Positions 49,280 to 59,436 of a stretch of DNA of 64,000 nt are shown piece by piece. The DNA lies in contig NC_057763.1 of NCBI RefSeq assembly GCF_010389155.1, positions 41,336,645 to 41,400,644 of the forward strand, in the 5' to 3' direction. The translations under genes were made by a program, and so were the position numbers. This stretch comes from Erigeron canadensis. Taxonomy: Eukaryota; Streptophyta; Magnoliopsida; Asterales; Asteraceae. Each line of letters opens with the position of its first letter. Position 1 is the first letter of the stretch. A model generated the notes under the pieces. The model saw only the letters and a list, made by a program, of their open reading frames with translations, had not been told where the DNA came from and did no database searches.

Positions 49280-49419
49280 CCAATACCTACTTTCCCTAAT
49301 AGAAGCTCTAATACCTACTTTCCCTAATAGAAGCTTTAATACCTACTTTCCCTAATAGAAGCTCTAATACCTACTTTCCCTAATAGAAGCTTTAATACCT
49401 ATTTTCCTTAATAGAAGCT
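49280..49419. repeat. 28-bp minisatellite, five units, in the left LTR
   Basis: Five near-identical 28-bp units of the form cYaatacctactttccc + taatagaagct. The right LTR remnant carries only one unit at the corresponding place (~52096-52123), so copy number changed after insertion or during replication. Confidence 0.85.
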
Positions 49420-49523
49420 TTAATACCTTATTTCTTACTCAAATACCTATTTAACAATTGGTACCAGAGCCCAAGGCGCAAAATCCGGACCTTTTACATA
49501 AAAAAAAAAGAAATAAAAAAAAA

Positions 49524-50220
49524 TACCTGGTTTACACCAAAACCGGTATTTGTTCTTATATTCCTTATTTTCCAAGTTGGAACTCTGCCCGTTTGTTTTC
49601 TTGAAAACCGATATTAGTGAGGTATTCACCGAATACCGGTATTACTCAAGGATTGTTGTGTGTGATTGTGTTTGAAAGTATTAATACATGGTTTACCCCA
49701 AAATCGGTATTTGTTCTTCTAATCACTTATTTCCAACTCGTTATAATCTTAAAGTATTTAAACGAAAACCAAATCTTTTTGAAGACCAAAACTCTGTCCA
49801 ATTTGATCTGCGAAAACCAGTACTAGTGTTCTTATCATTGATTACCGGTATTAATAAAGGATTGCTGTGTGGGATTTTGTTTTGAATGTTTTAATACCTG
49901 GTTTACTCCAAAACCGGTATTTGTTCTTCTATTCTCAAATTTCCAAACCGTTATAATCTTTAAGTTTTTCCCCGAAAACCAGTATTAGTGCATTAATCAC
50001 TGAATACCGGTATTACTAAAGCATTGTTGTGTGAGGTTGTTTTGAATGTGTTAATACCTGGTTTACTCCAAAACCGGTATTTGTTCTTACATTAATCATT
50101 TTGTTAACAAAAACTCTGTCCGATTGTGTTTGCGAAAACCAGTATTTGTACTTCCATTCGAATACCAGTATCAGTGAATCCATTCCTCAAAACCGGTTTC
50201 TGTTGAGTATTGCTGTGTGG
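49524..50220. repeat. Four diverged ~160-210-bp leader repeats
   Basis: The block tacctggtttacWccaaaa + ccggtatttgttctt starts near 49524, 49684, 49893 and 50056. Each is followed by aaaaccagtatt/accggtatt motifs. The region is noncoding and lies between the primer-binding site and the first gag-like frame. Confidence 0.75.
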
Positions 50221-50260
50221 TTGTTCTTTCACTAAGTTGTCATCAAGTTTCATTTTCAAA

Positions 50261-50881
50261 ATGTCAACCGAAGAGTTCGAGTTTAAACCAAACATGGAGT
50301 CATATTCACTACATAAAAATCAAAGGTGTTCATGTTTTCAAAAAGACAGTTCAATTTGTGATTTTGTAAACTCTCAACAGGGAGAACAACTCTTAGAGAT
50401 GACCAAGAAAATGAGAAACCTTCTTCACACATATGATAAAAGTCGTAAATCTACACGTGACCAACTCAAATATGAGAACAAAGAGCTCAAATCTGTTAAT
50501 AATCTCCATTTGTCTGCAATGAAAAGTCTTCAATCTGAAATTGACCGAATCAAATCTGAGAACAAAGATCTCAAATCTACTAATGATCTCATTTTGTCAA
50601 ACATGGAAAGTCTTCGAAAAGACAATGATCATTTGCAGTCAAAGATTCTCAATTTAACCAATGAGTTGGATATTTCTCACAAAGAGATCATTGAAACCAA
50701 ACTCGAAACCCAAGTTAAAGAACTTGTTTTGCAACAACAATTTTCGAAGCTCAATCGTGAATTACAAAACAAATCCATTTCTTCGAGGAATAACGAGCAA
50801 ACAAGTTTGAAGTTAATCCAACAACTTCAAGCTCATTCCTTATCATGGAAACTCAACTTGCAACAAAGTCATATCCAATGA
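50261..50881 (+). CDS. gag-like coiled-coil ORF of the LTR element
   Basis: A frame of 206 residues starting MSTEEFEFKPNMESYSLHKN. Residues ~50-200 are rich in Lys/Glu/Leu/Ser with repeated LKSxNDLxLSxMxSL patterns, predicting a long coiled coil. A CSC pair near residue 23 is not a zinc knuckle. No catalytic domain is seen. It overlaps the next frame by 37 nt in the -1 phase, so the two may be one gag broken by an indel. Confidence 0.55.
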   Translation: MSTEEFEFKPNMESYSLHKNQRCSCFQKDSSICDFVNSQQGEQLLEMTKKMRNLLHTYDKSRKSTRDQLKYENKELKSVNNLHLSAMKSLQSEIDRIKSENKDLKSTNDLILSNMESLRKDNDHLQSKILNLTNELDISHKEIIETKLETQVKELVLQQQFSKLNRELQNKSISSRNNEQTSLKLIQQLQAHSLSWKLNLQQSHIQ

Positions 50882-51507
50882 ATCATACTTCAACTTGTGC
50901 TCCAGAATCACATCTTCTAAACCAAACCACTTCATCTCCAACTAAAATAAAATCCACTAATTCAAATACCCAATCAAACCACACACACCCAAAATTATCA
51001 AATAATACCAAGAAAAACCCTTCCTCCAAAACCAAAACAAATTCTTATAATACCAAAACATCTCACCAAAACACTAAACACCCACAACCATCTTCCAAAC
51101 CAGCTTATACAACTCCCAACTACTTAAAAAAACCTCATATCATCAAAACAAAAACCATTCCAACTAAACCCCATTCTACTTTCAAACAAATGAACCCATA
51201 TTACACACCTCGCAAGACCGGATCTCCCCTCAAGCATATAAATAGCCATTGCCAGAGATACAAGGATTCCACCACTGGAATCATTTGCTATAAAGATCGA
51301 TATGGCTGGTTTTCTCATAGTAAACCCAACCCAAAACCTAAAAGCACTCCCATCAAGTACTCTCTCTCTGAGTTATTTAAGTTTGCACCACGAATCATTC
51401 ACCCTCGTGTGCAAAAAGTGCTTGACTATGCACAACCTCCTACTTCTCTCTTCAAATATCCAGTTGGACCCACCGTCACATGGGTCCCAACTTCTGGATT
51501 CAAGTAG
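50845..51507 (+). CDS. Second gag-like basic ORF of the LTR element
   Basis: A frame of 220 residues, very rich in Ser, Thr, Asn, Pro and Lys, ending GPTVTWVPTSGFK. The composition suggests a nucleic-acid-binding or linker segment of a retroelement polyprotein. It is followed by noncoding sequence with purine tracts instead of pol. It lies -1 relative to the preceding frame. Function uncertain. Confidence 0.45.
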   Translation: METQLATKSYPMNHTSTCAPESHLLNQTTSSPTKIKSTNSNTQSNHTHPKLSNNTKKNPSSKTKTNSYNTKTSHQNTKHPQPSSKPAYTTPNYLKKPHIIKTKTIPTKPHSTFKQMNPYYTPRKTGSPLKHINSHCQRYKDSTTGIICYKDRYGWFSHSKPNPKPKSTPIKYSLSELFKFAPRIIHPRVQKVLDYAQPPTSLFKYPVGPTVTWVPTSGFK

Positions 51508-52154
51508 GTGGTTGTGATTTGGCTTGTACACATTTCAGTGTACAACCCGTTCAGAACATGTTTAATTGAGACGCTACTTCATAATTAAGCCTTTTCATTC
51601 ACCTTTTGGGCAATCAATCACTATTACATGATGAACATATTAAACATGTTCATCATGAGGGGGAGAAATGTGTTAAAGGTTGATATTGATTGTCTTTGTG
51701 AGGAGGAGCACAATAGATTGCCCATTTAAGGGGGAGCACAATGAAAGCTTTGAAGATGATTTATTGCTCCGAAGAATTTGCTCAATTTGAGGGGGAGCTA
51801 AAATGACAAATCATTTTTCACACCAAATTTACACCAAGCCAAGCTTCCGCAATTTATACCAAGCTTCCGCATTTCGCAAGAAGCCTAAGTCTCCGCCTTC
51901 ACAAAATGTTTAAGAATCCAACAGTCAAAGTTGCATGAAGACAATGAAAATAAAGAGAAATCTTCAAAGTCTTTTCCACATCAAAGATTCTCAACATAAT
52001 TGAACCACCAGACCGACCAGCAGATCCAAAGTACCATTTTGTCCCAACCTTTTGACCAATTAATTATTCATTGTTCTAATACCTACATTCTCTCCAATAC
52101 CTACTTTCCCTAATAGAAGCTCTAATACCTTCTTTCTTACTCAAATACCTATTT

Positions 52155-52206
<52 letters not shown>

Positions 52207-52218
52207 TATATATATATA

Positions 52219-52347
52219 GGGGTACAATCAATTAAATAAGAACAGTCTTAAAATAAGAATACGGTGAGAACACTTAAAAACTACATTTTTAGCCAGATGC
52301 ATATTCATCAAAATGATGTTTTGAAGTGTTCTCACCGGAGTGTAAGC
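52219..52347. repeat. Deleted (TA)n-flanked foldback MITE
   Basis: A short derivative of the element at 52361-52741: it starts GGGGTACAATCAATT, keeps ggtgagaacacttaaaaac and atcaaaatgatgttttgaag, and ends with gtgttctcaccggagtgt. It lies between (TA)n tracts and immediately before the complete copy. Confidence 0.7.
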
Positions 52348-52360
52348 ATATATATATATA

Positions 52361-52741
52361 GGGTAACACTCCGGTGAGAACACTTTTAAAATAATAACGG
52401 TGAGAACAATTAAAAACATCATTTTGATGCATTAAAAGTCCATAAAACTAACATAGTGTTTAACTAATTATCATTATTTAAGTGTTTAACAACACATTGA
52501 TCCTTCAAAATCGAAAAAATCACGTTTTTTGTTTTGTGCATCCATCTTGGATGCATATTATCAAAATGATGCATCCAACAAAAAACATGATTTTTTTCGA
52601 TTTTGACGGATCTATTTGTTGTTAAACACTTAAATAATGATAATTAGTTATGCACTATGTCAGTTTTATGAACTTTTAATGCATCAAAATGTAGTTTTTA
52701 AGTGTTCTCATTTTAAGTTGGTTCTCATTTGATTGTCACCC
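52361..52741. mobile_element. Complete 381-bp foldback MITE in a (TA)n tract
   Basis: The two ~175-bp arms are imperfect inverted repeats around tgcatccatcttggatgca. Arm landmarks are tttgatgcattaaaag/cttttaatgcatcaaa, taactaattatcattattta/taaataatgataattagtta and aaaatcacg/catgatttt. The termini gggtaacac and gtcaccct adjoin TA runs (52347-52360 and 52742-52756). Truncated relatives lie at 6660-6835, 42547-42861 and 52219-52347. It resembles the microsatellite-associated MITEs described in grasses (Micron type). Confidence 0.8.
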
Positions 52742-52811
52742 TATATATATATATATGTAATTATTAAAAAAATAGTAATCCAAGTTTTTTAAAGACATCT
52801 TTAAAACTAAA

Positions 52812-54171
52812 TCTATACTAAAAAGTTGCCACATAGGATTTTACCTACATGGCATCTCTATAATTTTTTTGACAATATTTATATATCTTTAATCAAATTA
52901 AATATTAAATAAAAAAATAACTTATTACTTTAAAGTTAAATACAATAAATATTAAAATTAAATATTAAATACAAGAATAACTTATTACTTTAAAGTTAAA
53001 TACAGTAAATATTAAATAAATAAATGAAACTATATAATAAAATTAACAATGGAAATCCTGTTAATTTAAAAAAAAAAAAAAAAGAAGCATTGTACGTGTA
53101 TGGGGAAAAAAAATGCAATCTTGAAAGTTATATCATGAAATCTCAAGATTATAGAGAATTATATATTTCAAGTTTTAGTAGTTGATATTGTTTACAAATT
53201 GCATTAAAATAAAAACTATATATTTGTTTATCGAATTTTTATGTATTAAATAAATAAATAAAACTATATAATAAAATTAACAATGAAAATCTTGTTAATT
53301 TAAAAAAGAAAAAAAAAACATTGTACGTGTATGGGGAAAAAATGCAATCTTGGAAGTTATATCATGAAATCTCAAGATTATAGAGAATTATATATTTCAA
53401 GTTTTAGTAGTTGATATTGTTTACAAATTGCATTAATATAAAAACTATATATTTGTTTATCGAATTTTTATGTATTATTTTGAATGCTAGAAGAACGAGC
53501 AACATCCCATGTAACTGTAGCAAAAGTATTTAAGATCAATCTAAACCAACAATTTGAAACTCTTTCTTGACATAGTTTTATTATACATTATAAATATAAT
53601 TGCATAACCATAAAATATAATTGCATAACCATAAGTTTATTGAGTATGTTGTCTTTTGTTGATAATATTATTGATCTTTTACATTTTATATGGGTAACGA
53701 GTGAGAATGACTTGGTATGATTTGAAACTTTTTGTTGACTAGCTTTATCACTATTTGTGATTTGCAAGTGATAGTTGTTTACCAATCCTAGGATGGAGCC
53801 ACAAAGAAAAAAAATCGGAATACAAGTGATTGTTGTTAATGTTTTTTTTTTTTTTTTATCTTATGAATTTTGTATAATTTAGAAACACATAAAATAAAGT
53901 AATGAAATTGGTTGTTATTCTAACCACAAAACAAAGTCTATAATATAATGATAATAACAATAGTTACTTGAGTTTTACAAATGGGTTTTGGATTAACGGA
54001 GATAAAATACCTTAGTAGGTTAAGTGACTGTGATATCGATTTTGATGTCAGAAAAGATAAAAGCTGGTCAGAATGTTCCAGGAATTAATATAAACATGTA
54101 GATTAACTATATACTAACGAATAAAATAACTTTTTTAACTAGCTGCGCATTACGCGGGGTAAAATACCTAG
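52812..54171 (+). mobile_element. Non-autonomous Helitron (1,360 bp)
   Basis: It starts TCTATACTAAAAAGTTGCC and ends ACCTAG, preceded by a GC-rich hairpin-like CTGCGCATTACGCGGGG 11 bp before the end. It is inserted between A (52811) and T (54172), as Helitrons do, with no target duplication. The interior is AT-rich with a 234-bp tandem duplication and no Rep/helicase frame. Confidence 0.88.
53011..53478. repeat. 234-bp tandem duplication within the Helitron
   Basis: 53011-53244 and 53245-53478 are nearly identical (attaaataaataaat ... tcgaatttttatgtatta), differing by a few substitutions and poly-A/G length changes. Confidence 0.85.
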
Positions 54172-54941
54172 TATATATATATAAGTGCATGCATTAAACA
54201 TTACAAATATGCATAGATGTATAATATAACCTACTATATCTACTAAATATATGCGATTTAACTAATTAATAACCGTATAATGTTAGGAAAAAGTTCATGT
54301 GAAAACAATTTGAATCAAAAGAATTATAAGATACTATAAACTATAACTTGATGTTAATGTACAAATTGTTATATATGAATATATTCATTCACATACAAAC
54401 AGATAAGTTATACTTAATGTGAAAGTTTAACATGAACCTTACCCATAATGTTATATATAATCTAATGGCCGGTTACCCTGGGATTTCTTGGCGAGGCTTC
54501 TGATGGTTGGTTGCAGAGTTAGTGAAAAAGTTGGAGGTGTGACCATGCATGTAGGAAACTAGCAAATAAAGTCTATATATTAATTAATAGTTTATACAGC
54601 AGTTACACAAATAAGTTTATACTCATGTTCATAAATTTAAAAGCCAGAACGGGAACTGATCATTATGCTCTAGGTATACATGCACTGGGATATAGAAGTA
54701 TGATGATGTTCTTAATTAATTGGTTTGACATTCATGAAGACGAACCTTATGAACTTGGATACGTATCCATATATGATCTTGGATGAGTCTGTCGGCTTTT
54801 CTCCTCGAGTATATGCATATGTTGAGCTATATATATGCTCAAATGAGGCTTATCGCGTGTCCAGATTTTCTTCAAGTAATTATTTTAACACATTAATTCA
54901 GGCTTAATCGCTTAATTAGACAAGAATTTTCAAGCAACTTA
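54172..54941. other. Spacer between Helitron and Harbinger element
   Basis: AT-rich with (TA)n at 54172-54181. A moderately GC-richer patch (54460-54560) and a short open frame (54725-54907) show no recognisable domain. The stretch ends at the TTA target duplicate (54939-54941) of the Harbinger element. Confidence 0.5.
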
Positions 54942-55563
54942 GGGGGTGTTTGGTAGGAGTGAATCATAAAGAATGGAATTAAAGGAGGGAATGGAAAGAG
55001 AATGGAATAATAAGAAAAGGAATGATTATTTTGTTTGGTATAACTAGAGAATCGTGACAAGAAACAAAGAAAAGAATCATTCTCTTGTTTGGTTATTTTA
55101 TTTGATGGAATGGAAAAGACTTTCATATGGTTTTTTACTTATTTATTTATGTATAATCCACATTGATTTTTCAAGAGTTGTTACAGCTTATTTATATTAA
55201 TGCACTTTTTTCATTATAAACTTTATTTTTATTAAATGTTTTTTTTTTATAATTAGGTTGCTTTATCTTATTATGAAATAACAGTGTTCCTAATTATATC
55301 AACAACAAATTGTCACAACATCAATTAATTAAATATCTTAAAAGCAAAACATTAACATCGTACGTTATATTATAATGCATATACAAATAGCCATTAAGAC
55401 GAACAATGCCATCGTTCATACTTCATAGTACTATCTACCATAGTTTACCAAAATATACATCCCCATATCAGTATTGTATCCTGAACAAAAGATTGTAACC
55501 ATAATTCAGCAACTTTGAGGGGTAACATAGAGGAAGTTCAAAATACTAGTTTCCGACAAACAT

Positions 55564-56567
55564 CTAATCCAAGGCATCATTTGCAAGCATTTGGATATAG
55601 AGAACTTTGTCTTGTTCAGATGAATGTAGAAATATGCGGGCCTTGCTTGTATTACAACCAATGATGTCCATCCCTTTAAGACGTTGATGTGCACTAATGC
55701 CCGGTAAACTTTGGATCTCCATGATAACTTCTTCAAGAACATCAGCAGCAATGGTTTCATGAGCACTCGCAACAATTTTTTCACCCAACGAACCAATGGA
55801 ATGCTCGATTCTTTCTGTCAAGTCGCTCGAACATTCCTTGAAGATTTCACTGAAGTCGTCACTTTTGCTTCTCTTTCGTTTATTGCTTGCACTTCCCGCA
55901 ACTCCACCAGATTGTGAAATGTCCATATCAACTTCGATGGGTGATGTTGGTGTCTCTTCTACAGCATCTTCTTCTCCAAGATCAACAGCATGAGAACCGG
56001 TAGCTCTATCTTTACCGAAAATGGTACAAAGCTTTTCATAAAAAGGTAATGGCTTACCTTTAAAACCGGCAGCATTTTTATGAGTCTACAACAAACAAAA
56101 AAAGTGCATTTTATGAGTTTTTGTTGCATAACATATAAAAAATAAATGTATAATAATAACAATATATAGAGGCCTTGCTTGAGCCTATATTAGAGTTGAC
56201 TAACCTTGATGTACTCCTCCCACACTTGCTCTTCTGCATCAATGCAACCTTTCCCAGAATCCCACTTAAAGCCAAAGCCACTTGTACTAGTTCCTACTAT
56301 CATGTCGTGCACAATGGTAAAATTTGACTTCAAAGTTTTCATTCTCGACTTGATATGAGGTTCAGCTTTAATGCCTGAGTTAGGCAGGCTTTTTTCCAAT
56401 AGTTGTTCCACAGCTTTAAGATACCCGGGCTTGAATCCGTTATCGGCACCTGAATACTTACCAGATACATGCACTTCCATCAATGCATCGATTAGCTTAG
56501 CATCTTCCTCTGTAGTCCATGGTCTTTTGTTTCTTCCTGGTCCTCTAACTACACTTGAATCTGCCAT
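55564..56567 (-). CDS. Myb/SANT-like ORF1 protein of the PIF/Harbinger element
   Basis: Two exons, 56205-56567 and 55564-56085, encode 294 residues with no internal stop. The N terminus holds a Myb/SANT-like domain (about 14-115; PWTTEEDAKLIDALMEVHVS, HIKSRMKTLK, GFGFKWDSGKGCI). A basic patch NKRKRSK (possible nuclear localisation) and a C-terminal helical region follow. In this superfamily ORF1 binds DNA/transposase and aids nuclear import; both proteins are needed for transposition. The start at MADSSVV is chosen because the upstream frame is (TA)n-encoded. Confidence 0.88.
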
Positions 56568-56659
56568 ACCTATGGCTATATAATTGAACAAGAAATATAG
56601 TTGACCTGCTGGAAAAATTGTAAGAAATTTTATTGAAAATAACTTACTTGTACATTGAA

Positions 56660-56707
<48 letters not shown>

Positions 56708-56841
56708 GAATATCACAATAATGGAACATACATCAGTGGTCACAAAAACATACATTCAGCTTCTTTTCTTAACTAGAAAGTCACAAAAATACAATTTTGG
56801 CACTTACTAATAATAAGAAATCTAAACATACAAAAATCACA

Positions 56842-58231
56842 CTAATGAGCGCGCCTTACATTCCATTCAGTAAACATTGCATTTGCAAGATTATCCCTAT
56901 AATCACTCCACACTTGTGAAGTCTCCACGGTTGTAATAACATTATCGTGATCATTTATAGATTGTGTATGATTAATTGGCACTTCGTGCTATATAGGGTC
57001 TTTTGCCATTGTTGCACGGATGAAATTATTTATCAAACAACAAGCAATTATTATTCGTGACATGGAATCATGTGGATGGAATGAAACATCACGCAAAATT
57101 GCCCATCTATTCTTAATCAACCCGAAACATCTCTCGATTACATTCCTTGCTTGTGCGTGTCTCATGTTATACAATTCTTTTGCAGTTGTAGGCGGATGAT
57201 TCCAATCATTAAGATGGTACCGTTGACCTCGATAAGGACTTAAAAAACCTTCACAGTTCATATAACCGGCATCACAAAGGTAGTAATTTCCTATTAGATC
57301 CAATGAAACATGTCTTAATTAAATTGTTACTCATAAAGATGGTTGTGTTTTATTTTATATGTATCATAACATACCATGAGGTACTTTAAGACCGTTTGGC
57401 CTACTAATAGCATCTCGAAGTACCCGACTATCAGCTGCAAAACCCTCCCATCCCGCCAACACATATGTGAATTGAAGGTCTCTTGTACAAACACCAAGGA
57501 CATTTGTACATATCTCACCCTTTCAGGACCGATAAGGTTTTCGATCACTAGCCGGAACCCTAACTTTAACATATGTTCCGTCTAATGCTCCTAGACAACC
57601 CTTCAACCAAAAACAAAAATAGATATATAACAACAAGCAAAATGGGGACTAGTATAAAACCCGGATAGTTTTAGAGATAAATTCATAACCGACTAACCTT
57701 AAACCATTCCCACCTCTCATCTATTTCATTGTCTGGAATTGGTACCGGTTCTTTATAAAACTCTTTGTGTACTCGACATACCGCTTTTAGCACTAACTTG
57801 AAATACCGACATATAGTTTCACCAAACCTTTTGAACATGATACCTATGTTCCGATTTTTTTCATTGTGTGCAAGTGTGTGTAAAAACATAGCTACTTGTT
57901 CATCGACTAACATATTTTTGCTATTACTTAACCCCCCTCTATTTTCAAGAATTTTACAAAGTTTTGTAAAAGTGCATACATCCATTCTTGTAGTGACTAC
58001 ACTCGCAACATCACTTGCATATACCATTCTTATCATATTCTGACCTCTTTCATAATAACTAACAAAATATTTTGAAATTAATGTTCTTGACTCGATGACA
58101 TGATTCATGGCAGCACCACACAACAAAAACCAATGTGCAGAAAAATACATTGCGTGAGATGCTCCTAAAGTGGCCATCATAGCAGCTTGCCTAGTTTGGA
58201 TTCTTCTCTGGAAATCATTTGTTCTTGCCAT
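56842..58231 (-). pseudogene. PIF/Harbinger DDE transposase with two nonsense codons
   Basis: Exons 57698-58231, 57375-57600 and 56842-57290 join in frame through GT-AG introns (about 402 codons). Catalytic Asp residues in GCLGALDGTYV and NYYLCDAGYMN and Glu in ARNVIERCFG are all present. The reading frame is interrupted by TGA at 57523-57525 (in PYRS*KGE, where Arg is usual) and TAG at 56989-56991 (after KDPI, before HEVPIN). The natural stop is at 56842-56844 after the typical WSDYRDNLA...W tail. It is inactive as read, though a donor transposase in trans could act on its ends. Confidence 0.9.
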
Positions 58232-58948
58232 CTACATAATACCCAAATTACAAAGACCAAAACTAAAAAATGAAACTTCGAAACATGTAATAAAAATATA
58301 CTTATATAGTTATCTCTTGCAAGATTAAAATAGTATATTGTTTCATGTAATGATGTATAGCTTCAGGATAACTAGAATCATGTAATAATAAACTTTTTTT
58401 TATTTACATGACTTACTCGATCAAATAGTAACAAATAATATAAGAAGTAGTAATTACAACTAGTGATTACAAGTAGTGAAGTGATAAAAAAAAATGATAA
58501 TATAAAGAAAGAATAATAAACTTGATAAAGTTTCAAACCTTTGTAAGAAGATTCACCGCTATTTTGTTTAAAAGAAGATAGGAAGAATCAATAGAATACC
58601 TTGTTTAAGATCTGATGATATTTTGATGATGATGATGAAAAAACTTTTCAAATTTCAATCGTCATATCTAGGGTTTGAGAAAGCATTTTGATTTGGGGAT
58701 AATGTGAAACTCATATTTTATAATTGTTTTTTTAAAGCATAACTTTGATTCTCCTGATTTTACAAAGGGGGAATGGGTGTAGTTAAAATATTGATTTTTC
58801 CCCTTTCTACAGCTTTTTAGAAAGAATAAAATTGGTGGAAAGAGAATGCCATTTTTATTCTCTATTTTCATTCCTTTTATCCACCAAACAAAAGAAAAAC
58901 CCTTTATTTTCATTCTCTCTTTTTCATTCACATGTACCAAACACCCCC

Positions 58949-59436
58949 TTAAGGTTTATCGTCGTGCATATGTATATCGATTGATTCATTTGGAAAAAAA
59001 ACCCCATCAAATAGCTAGAAAATTCTTATTCAATAATACAAATATTGAATTTAAACACTCCATGGGAAAGTACACATATGTTCAAACACAACTAGGCCAA
59101 ATTGTGTAGTTAAATTAGCAGAAAAAGATCCATTAACTGATCTATATATTTTCAAATTAATTGTACGTCTTGGATTTGCATTTGTAGTTTGAGACCAAGT
59201 TGCAACTATGCTTCATTAATTATTATACATACATAGTTGATACACAAAATCAGAAATTAAGAAATGACTTATAATTACACGATTAAACGAAGAAGTTAAA
59301 GGATTAATTAACCCATCATATCCCTCTGGTATTTTGCCGAGAAAACAAGCAAATTACGTACAGAGATTATTAACATTCGAAAAACAAGATACACAAACTA
59401 ATGATCGAACAAAGCGTATTTATTCGATGGATCTAG
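58949..59436. other. Spacer and 3' UTR of the CONSTANS-like gene
   Basis: Starts with the TTA target duplicate of the Harbinger element. It is AT-rich with no recognisable gene; the side next to 59436 should contain the CONSTANS-like 3' UTR. A short frame at 58970-59109 has no recognisable domain. Confidence 0.5.

Larger units (their letters stand above)
49056..52155 (+). mobile_element. Non-autonomous LTR retroelement, gag-like ORFs only
   Basis: The left LTR is about 49056-49456 (TGTTAGC ... TTAACA), followed by the primer-binding site TGGTACCAGAGCC (49459 onward, tRNA-Met type). A leader with four diverged repeats and two gag-like frames follow. Three purine tracts containing GGGGGAG occur at 51656-51800. 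A right LTR remnant (~52048-52155) shares accttttgaccaattaatta and later blocks, but its first ~170 bp are missing. No protease, integrase or reverse transcriptase is present. The copia-like assignment rests on the primer site and general layout only. Confidence 0.7.
54942..58948 (-). mobile_element. PIF/Harbinger transposon (4,007 bp), near-complete
   Basis: The terminal inverted repeats GGGGGTGTTTGGTA and TACCAAACACCCCC are bounded by the 3-bp target duplication TTA (54939-54941 and 58949-58951), diagnostic of the superfamily. It carries both expected genes on the minus strand: a Myb/SANT-like ORF1 (55564-56567) and a DDE transposase (56842-58231). ORF1 is intact; the transposase has two in-frame stops. 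The subterminal regions are rich in attcYattcc-type motifs. A (TA)n run at 56663-56700 lies between the two genes. Confidence 0.95.

Noticed and set aside
49280..49419. CRISPR-like array of 28-bp repeats
   Set aside because: Units are directly adjacent without unique spacers, and the host is a eukaryote. It is a minisatellite within an LTR.
54725..54907. 60-codon plus-strand frame between Helitron and Harbinger
   Set aside because: No recognisable domain, no splice partner and ordinary AT-rich surroundings; not supported as a gene.
57327..57572. 81-codon minus-strand frame inside the Harbinger element
   Set aside because: It is an off-frame reading of transposase exon B; the true frame contains the DGTYV motif.
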